From assembly GCA_038277395.1 (NCBI GenBank), contig CM076190.1, forward strand, positions 188,606,001 to 188,670,000: 64,000 bases of DNA. The letters run 5' to 3'. Below, in pieces: positions 21,388-28,734 of this stretch (positions are counted from its first letter, which is position 1; the number at the start of each line of letters is the position of its first letter). Both the position numbers and the translations under genes were made by a program. This DNA comes from Dryocosmus kuriphilus (taxonomy: Eukaryota; Arthropoda; Insecta; Hymenoptera; Cynipidae). The notes under the pieces were generated by a model that worked only from the letters and a program-made list of their open reading frames with translations, did no database searches and had not been told where the DNA came from.

Positions 21388-22314
21388 TTACATATCTGAT
21401 TTGTCTATCCAGCTGTTGTGTGAACTATCAAAGCCTAACCACTTTACATAGACTTTATTGCCACGTCTCTTAATTACTTTTTCCACGAGGTATACGTCTG
21501 GATGCTTAACTTTGAGAAGTTCCTCTTCATAGAATCCGCCAGCGACACTTTGTTCTTGATAGTCCTTGAGCTTGTACGTCACTGGATTGGTAGGTATGAC
21601 TTGTGTTACAGTGAATATCTCGGTTGTCCAGTTGGGAGTATATCCTTTTTCAAAGACATGCTTGTGCTTGCTGACTCGAAACCTATCACCAACTTTGAAC
21701 TTTACTCTCTTCCTTTTGGGTATACTTCGCAGTTTTTTGAAGCGTTGCAAGAGTTCCTTCTCATCCTCAGCAGTGACATCTCTGGGCTTCATACCGATTG
21801 ATCGATGTTTTGTATCGTTGTACTTGGAGATGAGAGTGGGTAAAATGTCCATCCACTTGTAGTTACCTCTCAAGCTAAATTGTGGCCACATCTTGTTCTT
21901 GAGCGTGCGATTAAATCGTTCACAGATTGAAGCCTTTAGATTACTGTGTGTTGAGTAGAGATTAATCCTGTATTGCTGCATAAGATTTTTAAACTGCGAA
22001 TTATAAAATTCTTTGCCTTTGTCAGTGTGTAAGTTTTTTGGTGTACGACCCTGCACCAGTACAGATTCCATTGCTGAAGTGACATCTGATCCACTCTTGC
22101 TTTTAACAGGGACAGCCCAGGAGTACTTGGAGAAAATATCTATTACGGTAAGTAAATACTTGTGACCATTATTCTCGTGGGCATAGGGTAACATTTCAAC
22201 CAAATCTGCCTGCCAAGTCTCATCTATACCGCGCATTTGCACGCGACGACGTGGATAATTCTTTCTAGCCGGTTTATGCAGTTCCGTGACTACTGCCAGT
22301 TTCTCCTTGTCCAT
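21388..22314 (-). CDS. Polinton integrase (RVE/DDE type) with C-terminal chromodomain
   Basis: Intact 308-residue protein. The RVE core has its acidic triad in QADLVEM, HTDKGKEF and SICERFNRTLK. A basic linker follows (PKRKRVKFKVGDRFR). The C-terminus is a chromodomain (VYLVEKVIKRRGNKVYVKW, GFDSSHNSWI). The enzyme joins element ends to the target and makes the 6-bp duplication; the chromodomain may read histone marks at target sites. No N-terminal HHCC zinc module is visible. Its start overlaps the end of the 142-residue gene by 41 bp and no TATA precedes it, so it may be read from the upstream gene's transcript. Confidence 0.95.
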   Translation of the reverse strand: MDKEKLAVVTELHKPARKNYPRRRVQMRGIDETWQADLVEMLPYAHENNGHKYLLTVIDIFSKYSWAVPVKSKSGSDVTSAMESVLVQGRTPKNLHTDKGKEFYNSQFKNLMQQYRINLYSTHSNLKASICERFNRTLKNKMWPQFSLRGNYKWMDILPTLISKYNDTKHRSIGMKPRDVTAEDEKELLQRFKKLRSIPKRKRVKFKVGDRFRVSKHKHVFEKGYTPNWTTEIFTVTQVIPTNPVTYKLKDYQEQSVAGGFYEEELLKVKHPDVYLVEKVIKRRGNKVYVKWLGFDSSHNSWIDKSDM

Positions 22315-22702
22315 TCTCGAGAGCGTTTAGTCGAGCGTCCAACTGAGCAATGAGTTCAGCGTTACGAATTGACAAGTCTTGTTGACTATCAGTCTGCAAG
22401 TTCTTTAGTTTCTCGTTGATTGATTCCTCGAGGATACGTATCATCAAATTATTATTGTCAATATCTATTCGCATAGACGATGTGACTTTAAACACTGTAC
22501 GTATCTCGCTTTGAATAATGCGCTGTACAATTCCCAAATTGACTGCGTCGTTTTGTTCTTTGGACTCACTAACGTTGCACAATCTCTTGCCATCCACGTC
22601 ATAATGACCGTCGGAGGTGATTTTGAATCCCACACCAGGAGGTCCACGGCTTGCTGCTGCAGCGGTTCGATCCAGGTGACGTCCAAACACATCAATACTC
22701 AT
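22274..22702 (-). CDS. Polinton conserved protein, 142 aa, coiled-coil C-terminus
   Basis: Intact. The N-terminus (MSIDVFGRHLDRT, SRGPPGVGFKIT, YDVDGKRLCNV) resembles short proteins seen beside the integrase in other insect Polintons. The C-terminal half (LEESINEKLKNLQTD, LIAQLDARLNALENG) looks like a trimeric or dimeric coiled coil, as in fibre or tail-base proteins, but the role is not known. The minus-strand core promoter (TATATTAG from 22743, initiator A at 22711) leaves a leader of only 9 nt. It overlaps the integrase start. Confidence 0.75.
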   Translation of the reverse strand: MSIDVFGRHLDRTAAAASRGPPGVGFKITSDGHYDVDGKRLCNVSESKEQNDAVNLGIVQRIIQSEIRTVFKVTSSMRIDIDNNNLMIRILEESINEKLKNLQTDSQQDLSIRNAELIAQLDARLNALENGQGETGSSHGTA

Positions 22703-22710
22703 CGTGATAC

Positions 22711-22743
22711 TGATGATTTTTTTATGTGTACGCTCCTAATATA
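22711..22743 (-). promoter_or_regulatory. Core promoter of the 142-aa gene
   Basis: TATATTAG begins at 22743 and TCAGTA has its A at 22711, 32 bp apart on the minus strand, 9 nt before the ATG at 22702. Confidence 0.6.
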
Positions 22744-23626
22744 TGATTCCTGCTTCCCGTAGTTCCTCAATGATGGACACGATTTCATTGTTGTGACTTT
22801 GATTGCCTGCTGCCTGAGACGCTAAGAGTAGACGAAGACGATCCACTAGTTCGTTAGGGTCATCCCAGTAGACATAGTCAGTATTAACATTTTTCCTTGC
22901 TATCATATACTGTGGTAGTGAACCTCCACTGTTTGAGGACCGTCTGCGTGATACATTGAACAGTTTCGCAATAAAGTTCTTGTACTTGATACTATTTCCT
23001 TTTCGAACAGATTCAGTTGCACTGTACCGCTTCTTGTGTGCATTTGTAGCAATTAGAATTTCTTTATAATTGCTCAGATCATCAGCACTGATATGTGATT
23101 CTTCAGGAGTCTGTCTAAACAGCAGTTCCAACAAGCCAACAGTTTTCAAGTACTGTTTATCTCCAACGTGGATATATTGACCCTCAAAACTAATGGGTTT
23201 ATCGCCAATCATAATAGCTCCATTACTGAGCTTACGAACACCATAAATCATATCCAAGTACTGCTTTCTCTTTTGATTTAACATCGTGAGAAACTTGTTT
23301 GTTAAATACTCATAATTGACAGATGATACAGTTTCATTTTCAAACATAGTTTTATCAAGCTCTCCTTCTTCAGCATCAGCTGTGACGTAGGAAGCGTTAT
23401 TCTCCTCCTCATATTTTTCCTTTGCAGATTCATCTTTATTCTTGATTGAAGGACTAGATATGTCAACCAGTTTTTGCAGTGGCATGACGATTGGCTTAAA
23501 CGTTTCACTCATTATCTTTTCAGTGGCTTCTTTACCCATTTTCAGCATTCGATGTTTACGTCGAATTGCCTCACTGGCTTTTGCGATTTGACGGAGCACC
23601 TTCTTCTCTTTGTGAAACTTTGACAT
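22736..23626 (-). CDS. Polinton conserved protein, about 296 aa, unknown function
   Basis: Basic N-terminus (MSKFHKEKKVLRQIAKASE, AIRRKHRMLKMG), an acidic centre, then a more conserved C-terminal part (GVRKLSNGAIMIGDKPISF, TVGLLELLFRQTP, NYKEILIATNAHKKRYS). Proteins with this layout recur between ATPase and integrase in arthropod Polintons; no enzymatic motif is seen. The ATG at 23626 is chosen over the one at 23674 because the TATA (from 23688) and initiator (A at 23655) place transcription start between them. It probably belongs to the late or morphogenetic set. Confidence 0.75.
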   Translation of the reverse strand: MSKFHKEKKVLRQIAKASEAIRRKHRMLKMGKEATEKIMSETFKPIVMPLQKLVDISSPSIKNKDESAKEKYEEENNASYVTADAEEGELDKTMFENETVSSVNYEYLTNKFLTMLNQKRKQYLDMIYGVRKLSNGAIMIGDKPISFEGQYIHVGDKQYLKTVGLLELLFRQTPEESHISADDLSNYKEILIATNAHKKRYSATESVRKGNSIKYKNFIAKLFNVSRRRSSNSGGSLPQYMIARKNVNTDYVYWDDPNELVDRLRLLLASQAAGNQSHNNEIVSIIEELREAGIIY

Positions 23627-23654
23627 GTTGATGTGTTCGCGGTTCAATCTATAA

Positions 23655-23688
23655 TGAAATAATTTCCACAGCATAACTCGTATTTATA
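23655..23688 (-). promoter_or_regulatory. Core promoter of the 296-aa gene
   Basis: TATAAATA starts at 23688 and TCATTA has its A at 23655, 33 bp downstream, giving a leader of about 29 nt. Confidence 0.65.
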
Positions 23689-24376
23689 GAGAGATAAAAC
23701 AGTCAAATCCTTTTCGGTATCTGCCATCCTTGAGCTCACTGTCCTTGTCAATGACAGCAAATCCATACTTGTCTGTATTCCAACATGCCGAACATAAGTC
23801 TCGAAATTGAGAATAATTCATGTCAGTGTTCACATGATCGTCATACACATGTCTCAAATTCGTCTCATCCTGCTTGAAAAGTATCAACAGATTGACATTG
23901 TCTCGCACCAAATGTTTAGGAATTCGAGCATAAGTTTGACATAAGTAAAAACTGTCAACATGAGCATGTCTACCCATGCAAAAGAAGGCTCTAATGTTGT
24001 CCTGTTTCTCACAGGCTACATCATCAAATACAATTATAGAGTTTGGTTGAGCTTCACTTGGTGATATTACTTCTTCATGCACACTGAAGGGAAAATACTC
24101 AACACCATCTACATTATTTAACACCCGTTCCAGGAATCGATACTTTGGCTGTTTCAGGGATTTCGAGTAGACGTAGACATTGGCAAATTTCAATCCGTTT
24201 GGGTGTAAGATTAGAGCGAGTAATGTATTTGTCTTGCCACAATTTGACGGTCCACAAAAGACTGCACGAATGCTGTCTGGCAGTAGACTGCCATGACGTT
24301 TTACCCTCTTCTCTGATTGGACGAGGGAATCAAAGTTATCGACCGGAAGCTTAATAGGTTGTTTCTTGAACCGCAT
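23684..24376 (-). CDS. Packaging ATPase (A32/FtsK-HerA type)
   Basis: Intact 230-residue P-loop ATPase: Walker A GPSNCGKT, Walker B IIVFDDV, and the sensor-like FYLCQTYARIPKHL region. Polintons and related viruses use this enzyme to pump DNA into capsids. It shares a 76-bp intergenic space with the PLA2-like gene, where the two core promoters overlap. Its TATA is at 24421, initiator A at 24389 and leader 13 nt. Its presence with two capsid genes and a protease means that the ancestor could form virions. Confidence 0.95.
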   Translation of the reverse strand: MRFKKQPIKLPVDNFDSLVQSEKRVKRHGSLLPDSIRAVFCGPSNCGKTNTLLALILHPNGLKFANVYVYSKSLKQPKYRFLERVLNNVDGVEYFPFSVHEEVISPSEAQPNSIIVFDDVACEKQDNIRAFFCMGRHAHVDSFYLCQTYARIPKHLVRDNVNLLILFKQDETNLRHVYDDHVNTDMNYSQFRDLCSACWNTDKYGFAVIDKDSELKDGRYRKGFDCFISL

Positions 24377-24388
24377 CTTGTCTTCGAC

Positions 24389-24433
24389 TGTCGTAAAATC
24401 TATAAATACAGTGCTTTTATAGCTTTCAGGTCA
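24389..24433. promoter_or_regulatory. Overlapping bidirectional core promoter (ATPase / PLA2-like gene)
   Basis: Plus strand: TATAAATA at 24401 and TCAGTT with its A at 24433 (32 bp). Minus strand: TATAAAAG from 24421 and CAGTC with its A at 24389 (32 bp). Each TATA lies between the other TATA and its start site, so the two pre-initiation complexes would compete for the same 45 bp. Confidence 0.75.
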
Positions 24434-24451
24434 GTTGCGTGCTAACCTCCA

Positions 24452-25240
24452 ATGATTGTGCATCGAGGGAAAGGCTTAGTCAATCGACTCATCAACAATT
24501 TACCGTTTGAGTTGCATTTACCTGGCTATCAATACTGCGGTCCAGGTACTAAGCTAGTCAAACGACTTGCTAGAGACGATCCCGGTATCAATCCTCTAGA
24601 CGCAGCGTGTAAAGAACACGATATTGCATATTCACGTAATCGTGAGAACGTTGAAGCGAAAAACTCTGCAGATCGTGTACTTGCGAGTAAAGCGTGGCAG
24701 CGAGTATTTGCCAGAGACGCTAGATTTGGCGAGAAAGCGGCAGCACTGACAATAACGAACGTAATGAATGCTAAAGCAAAACTCGGTATGGGTTTGAAGA
24801 GGTGTTCAAAGCAGAGAAAGAAGAAGAGGAAGAAGAAGGAAGTACTAGGATTTAGAAAGATTGTGAATGCAGCTAAGAAAGCAATGAGGAGAAGTAGTGA
24901 TGCAAAAGTGGTCATCAAGTCTGCAATCAGAGGTGCACAGGAAGCTGTCAAAGGTGCGCAAGTGACAAATCCGCGTGTTCTACCAATACCGTCGAAAGTC
25001 GGTGGTGTTTTGCCACTGATTCCCATATTTGCTGGACTCAGTGCACTTGGAGCTCTTACTGGTGGAGCAGCTGGTGTAGCCAAGGCTGTAAACGATGCTA
25101 ACGCAGCTAAGCAACAACTCGCAGAGGCTCAACGTCATAACAAGTCAATGGAGGCTATTGTTCTAGGAAAGGGTTTACACCTGAAACCCTACAGGAAAGG
25201 ACTGGGACTTCATCTGAGGCCAGCGTCAAAAAACTCGTAG
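24452..25240 (+). CDS. PLA2-like domain protein (parvovirus VP1-type motif), probable N-terminal part of a longer protein
   Basis: Residues 20-60 hold the phospholipase A2 calcium loop (YCGPGT) and catalytic helix (DAACKEHDIAY). This is the form found in parvovirus VP1 and Polinton capsid-associated proteins that act on membranes. A very basic stretch follows (RKKKRKKKE), then a hydrophobic Gly/Ala/Leu-rich segment near residues 185-215 and GKGLHLKPYRKGLGLHL at the end. The leader is 19 nt. The reading frame stops at 25240, just after an A run (25228-25233), and the adjacent frame goes straight into the protease. The two were probably one polypeptide, with a shift here. Confidence 0.88.
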   Translation: MIVHRGKGLVNRLINNLPFELHLPGYQYCGPGTKLVKRLARDDPGINPLDAACKEHDIAYSRNRENVEAKNSADRVLASKAWQRVFARDARFGEKAAALTITNVMNAKAKLGMGLKRCSKQRKKKRKKKEVLGFRKIVNAAKKAMRRSSDAKVVIKSAIRGAQEAVKGAQVTNPRVLPIPSKVGGVLPLIPIFAGLSALGALTGGAAGVAKAVNDANAAKQQLAEAQRHNKSMEAIVLGKGLHLKPYRKGLGLHLRPASKNS

Positions 25241-25642
25241 TGAAGCTACCACATCGTGCACTCACTGATGCCGATCTGTTGAAATATGCTAAAGCTATAA
25301 AAATTCCACATTTTCGTGGAGTGTTTTATGCGTAATGAGCTACCAGTGCGTGGTCCCCGTCAAACTGAGTCAGCTATTGTAAATCTTGACGACAGTCACG
25401 GCCCTGGTACCCACTGGGTAACATATAGAAAGATCGGTAATAATATTCTATACTTTGATAGTTTCGGTAATCTTCGTCCACCATCGGATCTTGTCGATTA
25501 CCTCGGTGTTGGTAGCGTAATAGAGTACAATCATGATAGATATCAGGACTATGACAGTGTTGAGTGTGGACACTTGTGTTTAAAATTTTTGTGTAAACAG
25601 CTGTATGTAAGTGACAAATACTGTCTATATAAGAGAGTGTGA
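25234..25642 (+). CDS. Adenain-type cysteine protease (C5/Ulp1-like), frame interrupted
   Basis: The catalytic set is in order: His in GPGTHWVTY, Asp in YFDSFG, Gln in RYQDYD and Cys in ECGHLCLKF. In adenoviruses and Polintons this enzyme matures capsid proteins. No proper ATG starts it: the frame reads in from the end of the PLA2-like gene (LTDADLLKYAKAIKIPHF), changes at the T run 25324-25327, and continues from MRNELP to the stop at 25642. Both shifts are at homopolymers. An independent short gene with an unseen start is the alternative, but the continuous homology makes fusion likelier. Confidence 0.85.
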
Positions 25643-25656
25643 TGTACTGATCAGTG
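25626..25656 (+). promoter_or_regulatory. Core promoter of the minor capsid gene
   Basis: TATATAAG at 25626-25633 and TCAGTG with its A at 25653, 27 bp apart and slightly shorter than the others. It lies over the 3' end of the protease frame. The leader is 27 nt. Confidence 0.55.
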
Positions 25657-25679
25657 ACAGTAGAGAGAAGTACACCATC

Positions 25680-26369
25680 ATGAACGAATCATTTACTCTC
25701 ACCATAACGGGAAACTCTTCTGTGCTCGAGGCAGAGTATTTCCCACCGATAGAACTCTCTCCACACAAGAACTACGCTCTTGGTCTCGTCGAATTGCTCA
25801 CATTCAATGCGATTCCTAACGTTGACGCTGGAAAGAATACAATCAAGGTCGGTCAAAGGAAAGTTGTTATACCCACTGGCAGCTATGAGATTGAAGACAT
25901 TGAGAGATATGTTCAGAAGATTCTAGCGAGTGACGGCATTACAATAAACATCAAGCCAAATAATAACACACTGCGCAGTGAGATAAAGTGTGATCATGAA
26001 GTGGACTTTCAACCAGTGGATTCGATTGGACGTTTGTTGGGTTTCGCACCTCGTGTTCTTGAGACCAATAAGACTCATACTTCTGATCTACCTGTGGCTA
26101 TTCTCAAAGTGAACGCACTACGAGTTGAGTGTAATGTCACAACAGGAGCCTACATCAACGAGCGCAAAGTGCACACGATTCACGAATTCTTTCCTGTTGT
26201 TCCACCAGGATATAAGATTGTGGAAGTGCCGTCACACGTCATTTATCTGCCAATCGCCGTGAAGACAATACATCAAATTCAGCTCCGCATTGTTGATCAA
26301 GACGGAGACTTGGTGAATTTTCGAGGAGAGATTATAACAATACGACTACACGTCAAATCATCATCGTAA
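25680..26369 (+). CDS. Minor capsid (penton-type) jelly-roll protein
   Basis: Intact 229-residue protein. ALGLVELLTFNAIPN, VVIPTGSYEIEDIERYV, IGRLLGFAPR and HEFFPVVPPGYKI are typical of the Polinton minor capsid protein, a single jelly-roll thought to form the capsid vertices. The ATG at 25680 is preferred to upstream in-frame codons because it follows the TATA/initiator at 25626-25656. It sits directly upstream of the major capsid gene, as is usual in Polintons. Confidence 0.88.
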   Translation: MNESFTLTITGNSSVLEAEYFPPIELSPHKNYALGLVELLTFNAIPNVDAGKNTIKVGQRKVVIPTGSYEIEDIERYVQKILASDGITINIKPNNNTLRSEIKCDHEVDFQPVDSIGRLLGFAPRVLETNKTHTSDLPVAILKVNALRVECNVTTGAYINERKVHTIHEFFPVVPPGYKIVEVPSHVIYLPIAVKTIHQIQLRIVDQDGDLVNFRGEIITIRLHVKSSS

Positions 26370-26387
26370 TAATAATAATAATAATAA

Positions 26388-26537
26388 TGGGTATTGTGTA
26401 CAATCGCAAAGGAGTCTATATAAGCGAGACAAGATGCCAGACACAGGTCAGTTCTCAGTCAGCACGCAAAGCGCTAACACCTCAGAACGTGCTCCTTCTG
26501 AAACAACTAGGCCTCAAAGTCAAAGAAAGAAATTGAA
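26388..26537 (+). CDS. Possible 49-aa small protein upstream of the major capsid gene
   Basis: Starts MGIVYNRKGVYIS and ends TPQNVLLLKQLGLKVKERN, a basic short frame of a kind often seen just before the major capsid gene in Polintons. Against it, the TATA box for the major capsid gene (26417) lies inside it, so the transcript starting at 26450 would lack its ATG. It would need a longer transcript from the minor capsid promoter. Weak call. Confidence 0.35.
26417..26453 (+). promoter_or_regulatory. Core promoter of the major capsid gene
   Basis: TATATAAG at 26417-26424 and TCAGTT with its A at 26450, 33 bp apart. The leader to the ATG at 26579 is about 129 nt. Confidence 0.7.
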
Positions 26538-26578
26538 AATATTTATCATCTCCAGCTGTTGCAACAGAGAAAAAGAAA

Positions 26579-27817
26579 ATGGAAGAAATATTAAACATTC
26601 AAGCACCAGTGACATTTGACGAGTCCATATCCCACTATGAGATTCATGCACATCAACCTTATGCATCATCGTCATTCAACAACAGTGATGAAATTCGAAT
26701 CACTGTCCAGCATCAAGATTTGTGTATACTACCCAGTAAGAGTTCACTGCACGTGTACGGAAGACTGACTAGGGATGATGATGTAGCCAGAAATGTTACT
26801 GCGACAAACTTAGTGAACAATGCAATCTCCTTTCTTTTTGATGAAGTTCGCTATGAACTCAATGGTATTGAGATTGATCGTTGCAAAAATGTCGGTCTCA
26901 CCAGCACCATGAAAGGCTACGTCTCTCTCACTCCTGGAAAAAGTCATCTTATGGAGAATGCAGGATGGCTAGGCATCCCCGAAGGAACAGGACGTCTTAC
27001 CAATGAGGAGGGATACTTTGATGTCACTATAGCGCTCAGTATGATCCTAGGATTCGCTGAAGACTATCAAAAAATTGTTGTAAATGCAAAGCATGAACTT
27101 ATCCTGACAAGATCACGCAGTGACTTGAACGCCATCATTCAACAACGACAAGATCCTGGAAACGAAGAACAATTTAGGATCTCGATTCAGAAAGTGGAGT
27201 GGATGATACCGTATGTGATGGCTTCGGATCAGCAGAAGATACAGTTGCTAAACTTTATTGAAAAGGACCCTCTGACCACGATGACTTTTCGCTCATGGGA
27301 ATTGTATGAGTACCCCCTGCTCCCCACCACCTCAAGGCACATATGGACTGTGAAAACGTCAACTCAATTGGAGAAACCACGTTACGTTATATTGGGTTTT
27401 CAGACAGGCCGAAAGGATAGGCGAACAAGATATGCTAATCGTTTCGACCACTGCAATTTAAGCAATTTCAAGGTGTTTCTCAATTCACAGTACTATCCGT
27501 ACGGCAATCTGAACCTGAACATTAATCACAATCAGTTTGCACTACTGTATGAGATGTATGCAAATTTTCAGGCAGCATACTATAGCAAAGAGTCTGAACC
27601 AATGTTGAAGAAAAACGATTTCAGAGAACACGCTCCTCTGGCTGTTATCGATTGCTCAAAACAAAATGAGTTTCTCAAACAGACCTCAGTGGACGTTCGT
27701 CTGGAATTTGAATCGGGAGACAATTTTCCCGCTGAAACTTCAGCCTACTGCCTCATCATACACGATCGTCTTATTCAATACCAACCTCTCAGTGGCAGCG
27801 TAAAAAAATTGATTTAA
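26579..27817 (+). CDS. Major capsid protein (double jelly-roll)
   Basis: Intact 412-residue protein. FLFDEVRYELNGIEIDRC near residue 90 is the strongest family mark; a first jelly-roll precedes it and a second follows (WELYEYPLLPTT, FKVFLNSQYYPYGNLNLN, YCLIIHDRLIQYQP). It is shorter than virus homologues but within the range for Polinton major capsid proteins, which are predicted to form trimeric hexon-like capsomers. It is the best-preserved structural gene of the element. Polinton 2 lacks it entirely. Confidence 0.92.
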   Translation: MEEILNIQAPVTFDESISHYEIHAHQPYASSSFNNSDEIRITVQHQDLCILPSKSSLHVYGRLTRDDDVARNVTATNLVNNAISFLFDEVRYELNGIEIDRCKNVGLTSTMKGYVSLTPGKSHLMENAGWLGIPEGTGRLTNEEGYFDVTIALSMILGFAEDYQKIVVNAKHELILTRSRSDLNAIIQQRQDPGNEEQFRISIQKVEWMIPYVMASDQQKIQLLNFIEKDPLTTMTFRSWELYEYPLLPTTSRHIWTVKTSTQLEKPRYVILGFQTGRKDRRTRYANRFDHCNLSNFKVFLNSQYYPYGNLNLNINHNQFALLYEMYANFQAAYYSKESEPMLKKNDFREHAPLAVIDCSKQNEFLKQTSVDVRLEFESGDNFPAETSAYCLIIHDRLIQYQPLSGSVKKLI

Positions 27818-27829
27818 GTGGTAGGTTGA

Positions 27830-27890
27830 ATGTCAGCAGTGGTGGGGGTAATTCCAGCAGTGGTGGGGGTAATGCCAGCCGTGGTGGGGA
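27830..27890. repeat. Three 24-bp G-rich repeats upstream of the 181-aa gene
   Basis: CAGCAGTGGTGGGGGTAAT-type units in tandem just upstream of the TATA box at 27897. Confidence 0.7.
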
Positions 27891-27896
27891 GAAAGT

Positions 27897-27932
27897 TATA
27901 AAAGAGCTGATTTCAGTAAGCAGAATTCATTT
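27897..27932 (+). promoter_or_regulatory. Core promoter of the 181-aa gene
   Basis: TATAAAAG at 27897-27904 and TCATTT with its A at 27929, 32 bp apart. The leader is 13 nt. A nearer TCAGTA (A at 27915) is too close to the TATA to be the main start. Confidence 0.6.
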
Positions 27933-27941
27933 TTCATCGAA

Positions 27942-28487
27942 ATGGAGTTCATAGTGGACGTGCAAGGCTTCAAGAAGCCCATTAACCAGTTTGTCTTCAA
28001 GGAGTTGGCTGTAGTTTCTCTCCAGGAAGACTCTCAACCTGTGGTTTATCTATTTGAGCCTCCGTGCTACTGGCATGTGTTGCCAGCCCGCTACAAGAGT
28101 GAAAATTTGTGGCTGACGCACAATTATCATGGTCTCGAATGGAGTGCTGGTGACATACCCTACGAAGAAGTGAGGCACATAATTCGAGAAAGACTGCGTG
28201 GTGCCAATGCAGTCTATGTTAAAGGATTGGAAAAGAAGAGGTGGATGGAGCAATTTCTGAAAAATGTATATAATCTCGAAGATTTGGGTTGTCCTTCACT
28301 CCACAAATTGCACCCTTCGGTTTGCATGAGATGTAATCACCATACTCAGTGCTGGTATGAAAATTGTGCAGTTCGAAATGCTCTTGCTCTCAGGAACTGG
28401 TTCTTGACTCCTCGTGATAAGCCTACTATTAGACATTACACTCCAAGTAAAATGATGATGATGATGATGATGATGATGATTGTGTGA
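27942..28487 (+). CDS. Polinton conserved protein, 181 aa, unknown function
   Basis: N-terminal part (MEFIVDVQGFKKPINQFVFK, ELAVVSL, EPPCYWHVLP, NYHGLEWSAGD, NAVYVKGLEKKRW) is a family I have seen with Polintons and some insect proteins; the layout suggests an RNase H-fold nuclease-like domain, but no catalytic residues can be assigned with confidence. The Cys/His-rich segment near residues 122-147 (CPSLHKLHPSVCMRC, HHTQCWYENC) could bind zinc. The last codons run into an ATG microsatellite giving nine consecutive methionines before IV, an unusual C-terminus that may vary between copies. Confidence 0.75.
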   Translation: MEFIVDVQGFKKPINQFVFKELAVVSLQEDSQPVVYLFEPPCYWHVLPARYKSENLWLTHNYHGLEWSAGDIPYEEVRHIIRERLRGANAVYVKGLEKKRWMEQFLKNVYNLEDLGCPSLHKLHPSVCMRCNHHTQCWYENCAVRNALALRNWFLTPRDKPTIRHYTPSKMMMMMMMMMIV

Positions 28488-28734
28488 AAGATGATGAGAT
28501 GAAAGATCTTGATGATGATGATCTTCATACCTCAAACATTGTATCGCTTACCGGTTGTGAATTTATGTACTCTTAAAAAAAGCGTTTTATTCTCCTATGT
28601 GTAAATAGGTTAAGATTCTACGTTGTATTCTTAGCTTAAGGTTTTTTGTTTTAATAATAAACAGACAAAAAGTTTATATGTAAAGAAGTTTTAACTTTTA
28701 TTTTAACCCTATTAAATTAGTTTTCTTAATTTAT
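28488..28734. other. 3' region of the 181-aa gene
   Basis: GATGAT-rich start, then AT-rich sequence with AATAAA near 28656 (TTTAATAATAAACAGAC), a likely polyadenylation signal for the last plus-strand gene. Confidence 0.5.

Noticed and set aside
24529..25083. 184-codon minus-strand frame opposite the PLA2-like gene
   Set aside because: Shadow of the coding strand; the plus strand has the PLA2 motif and a promoter, while this frame has no family features.
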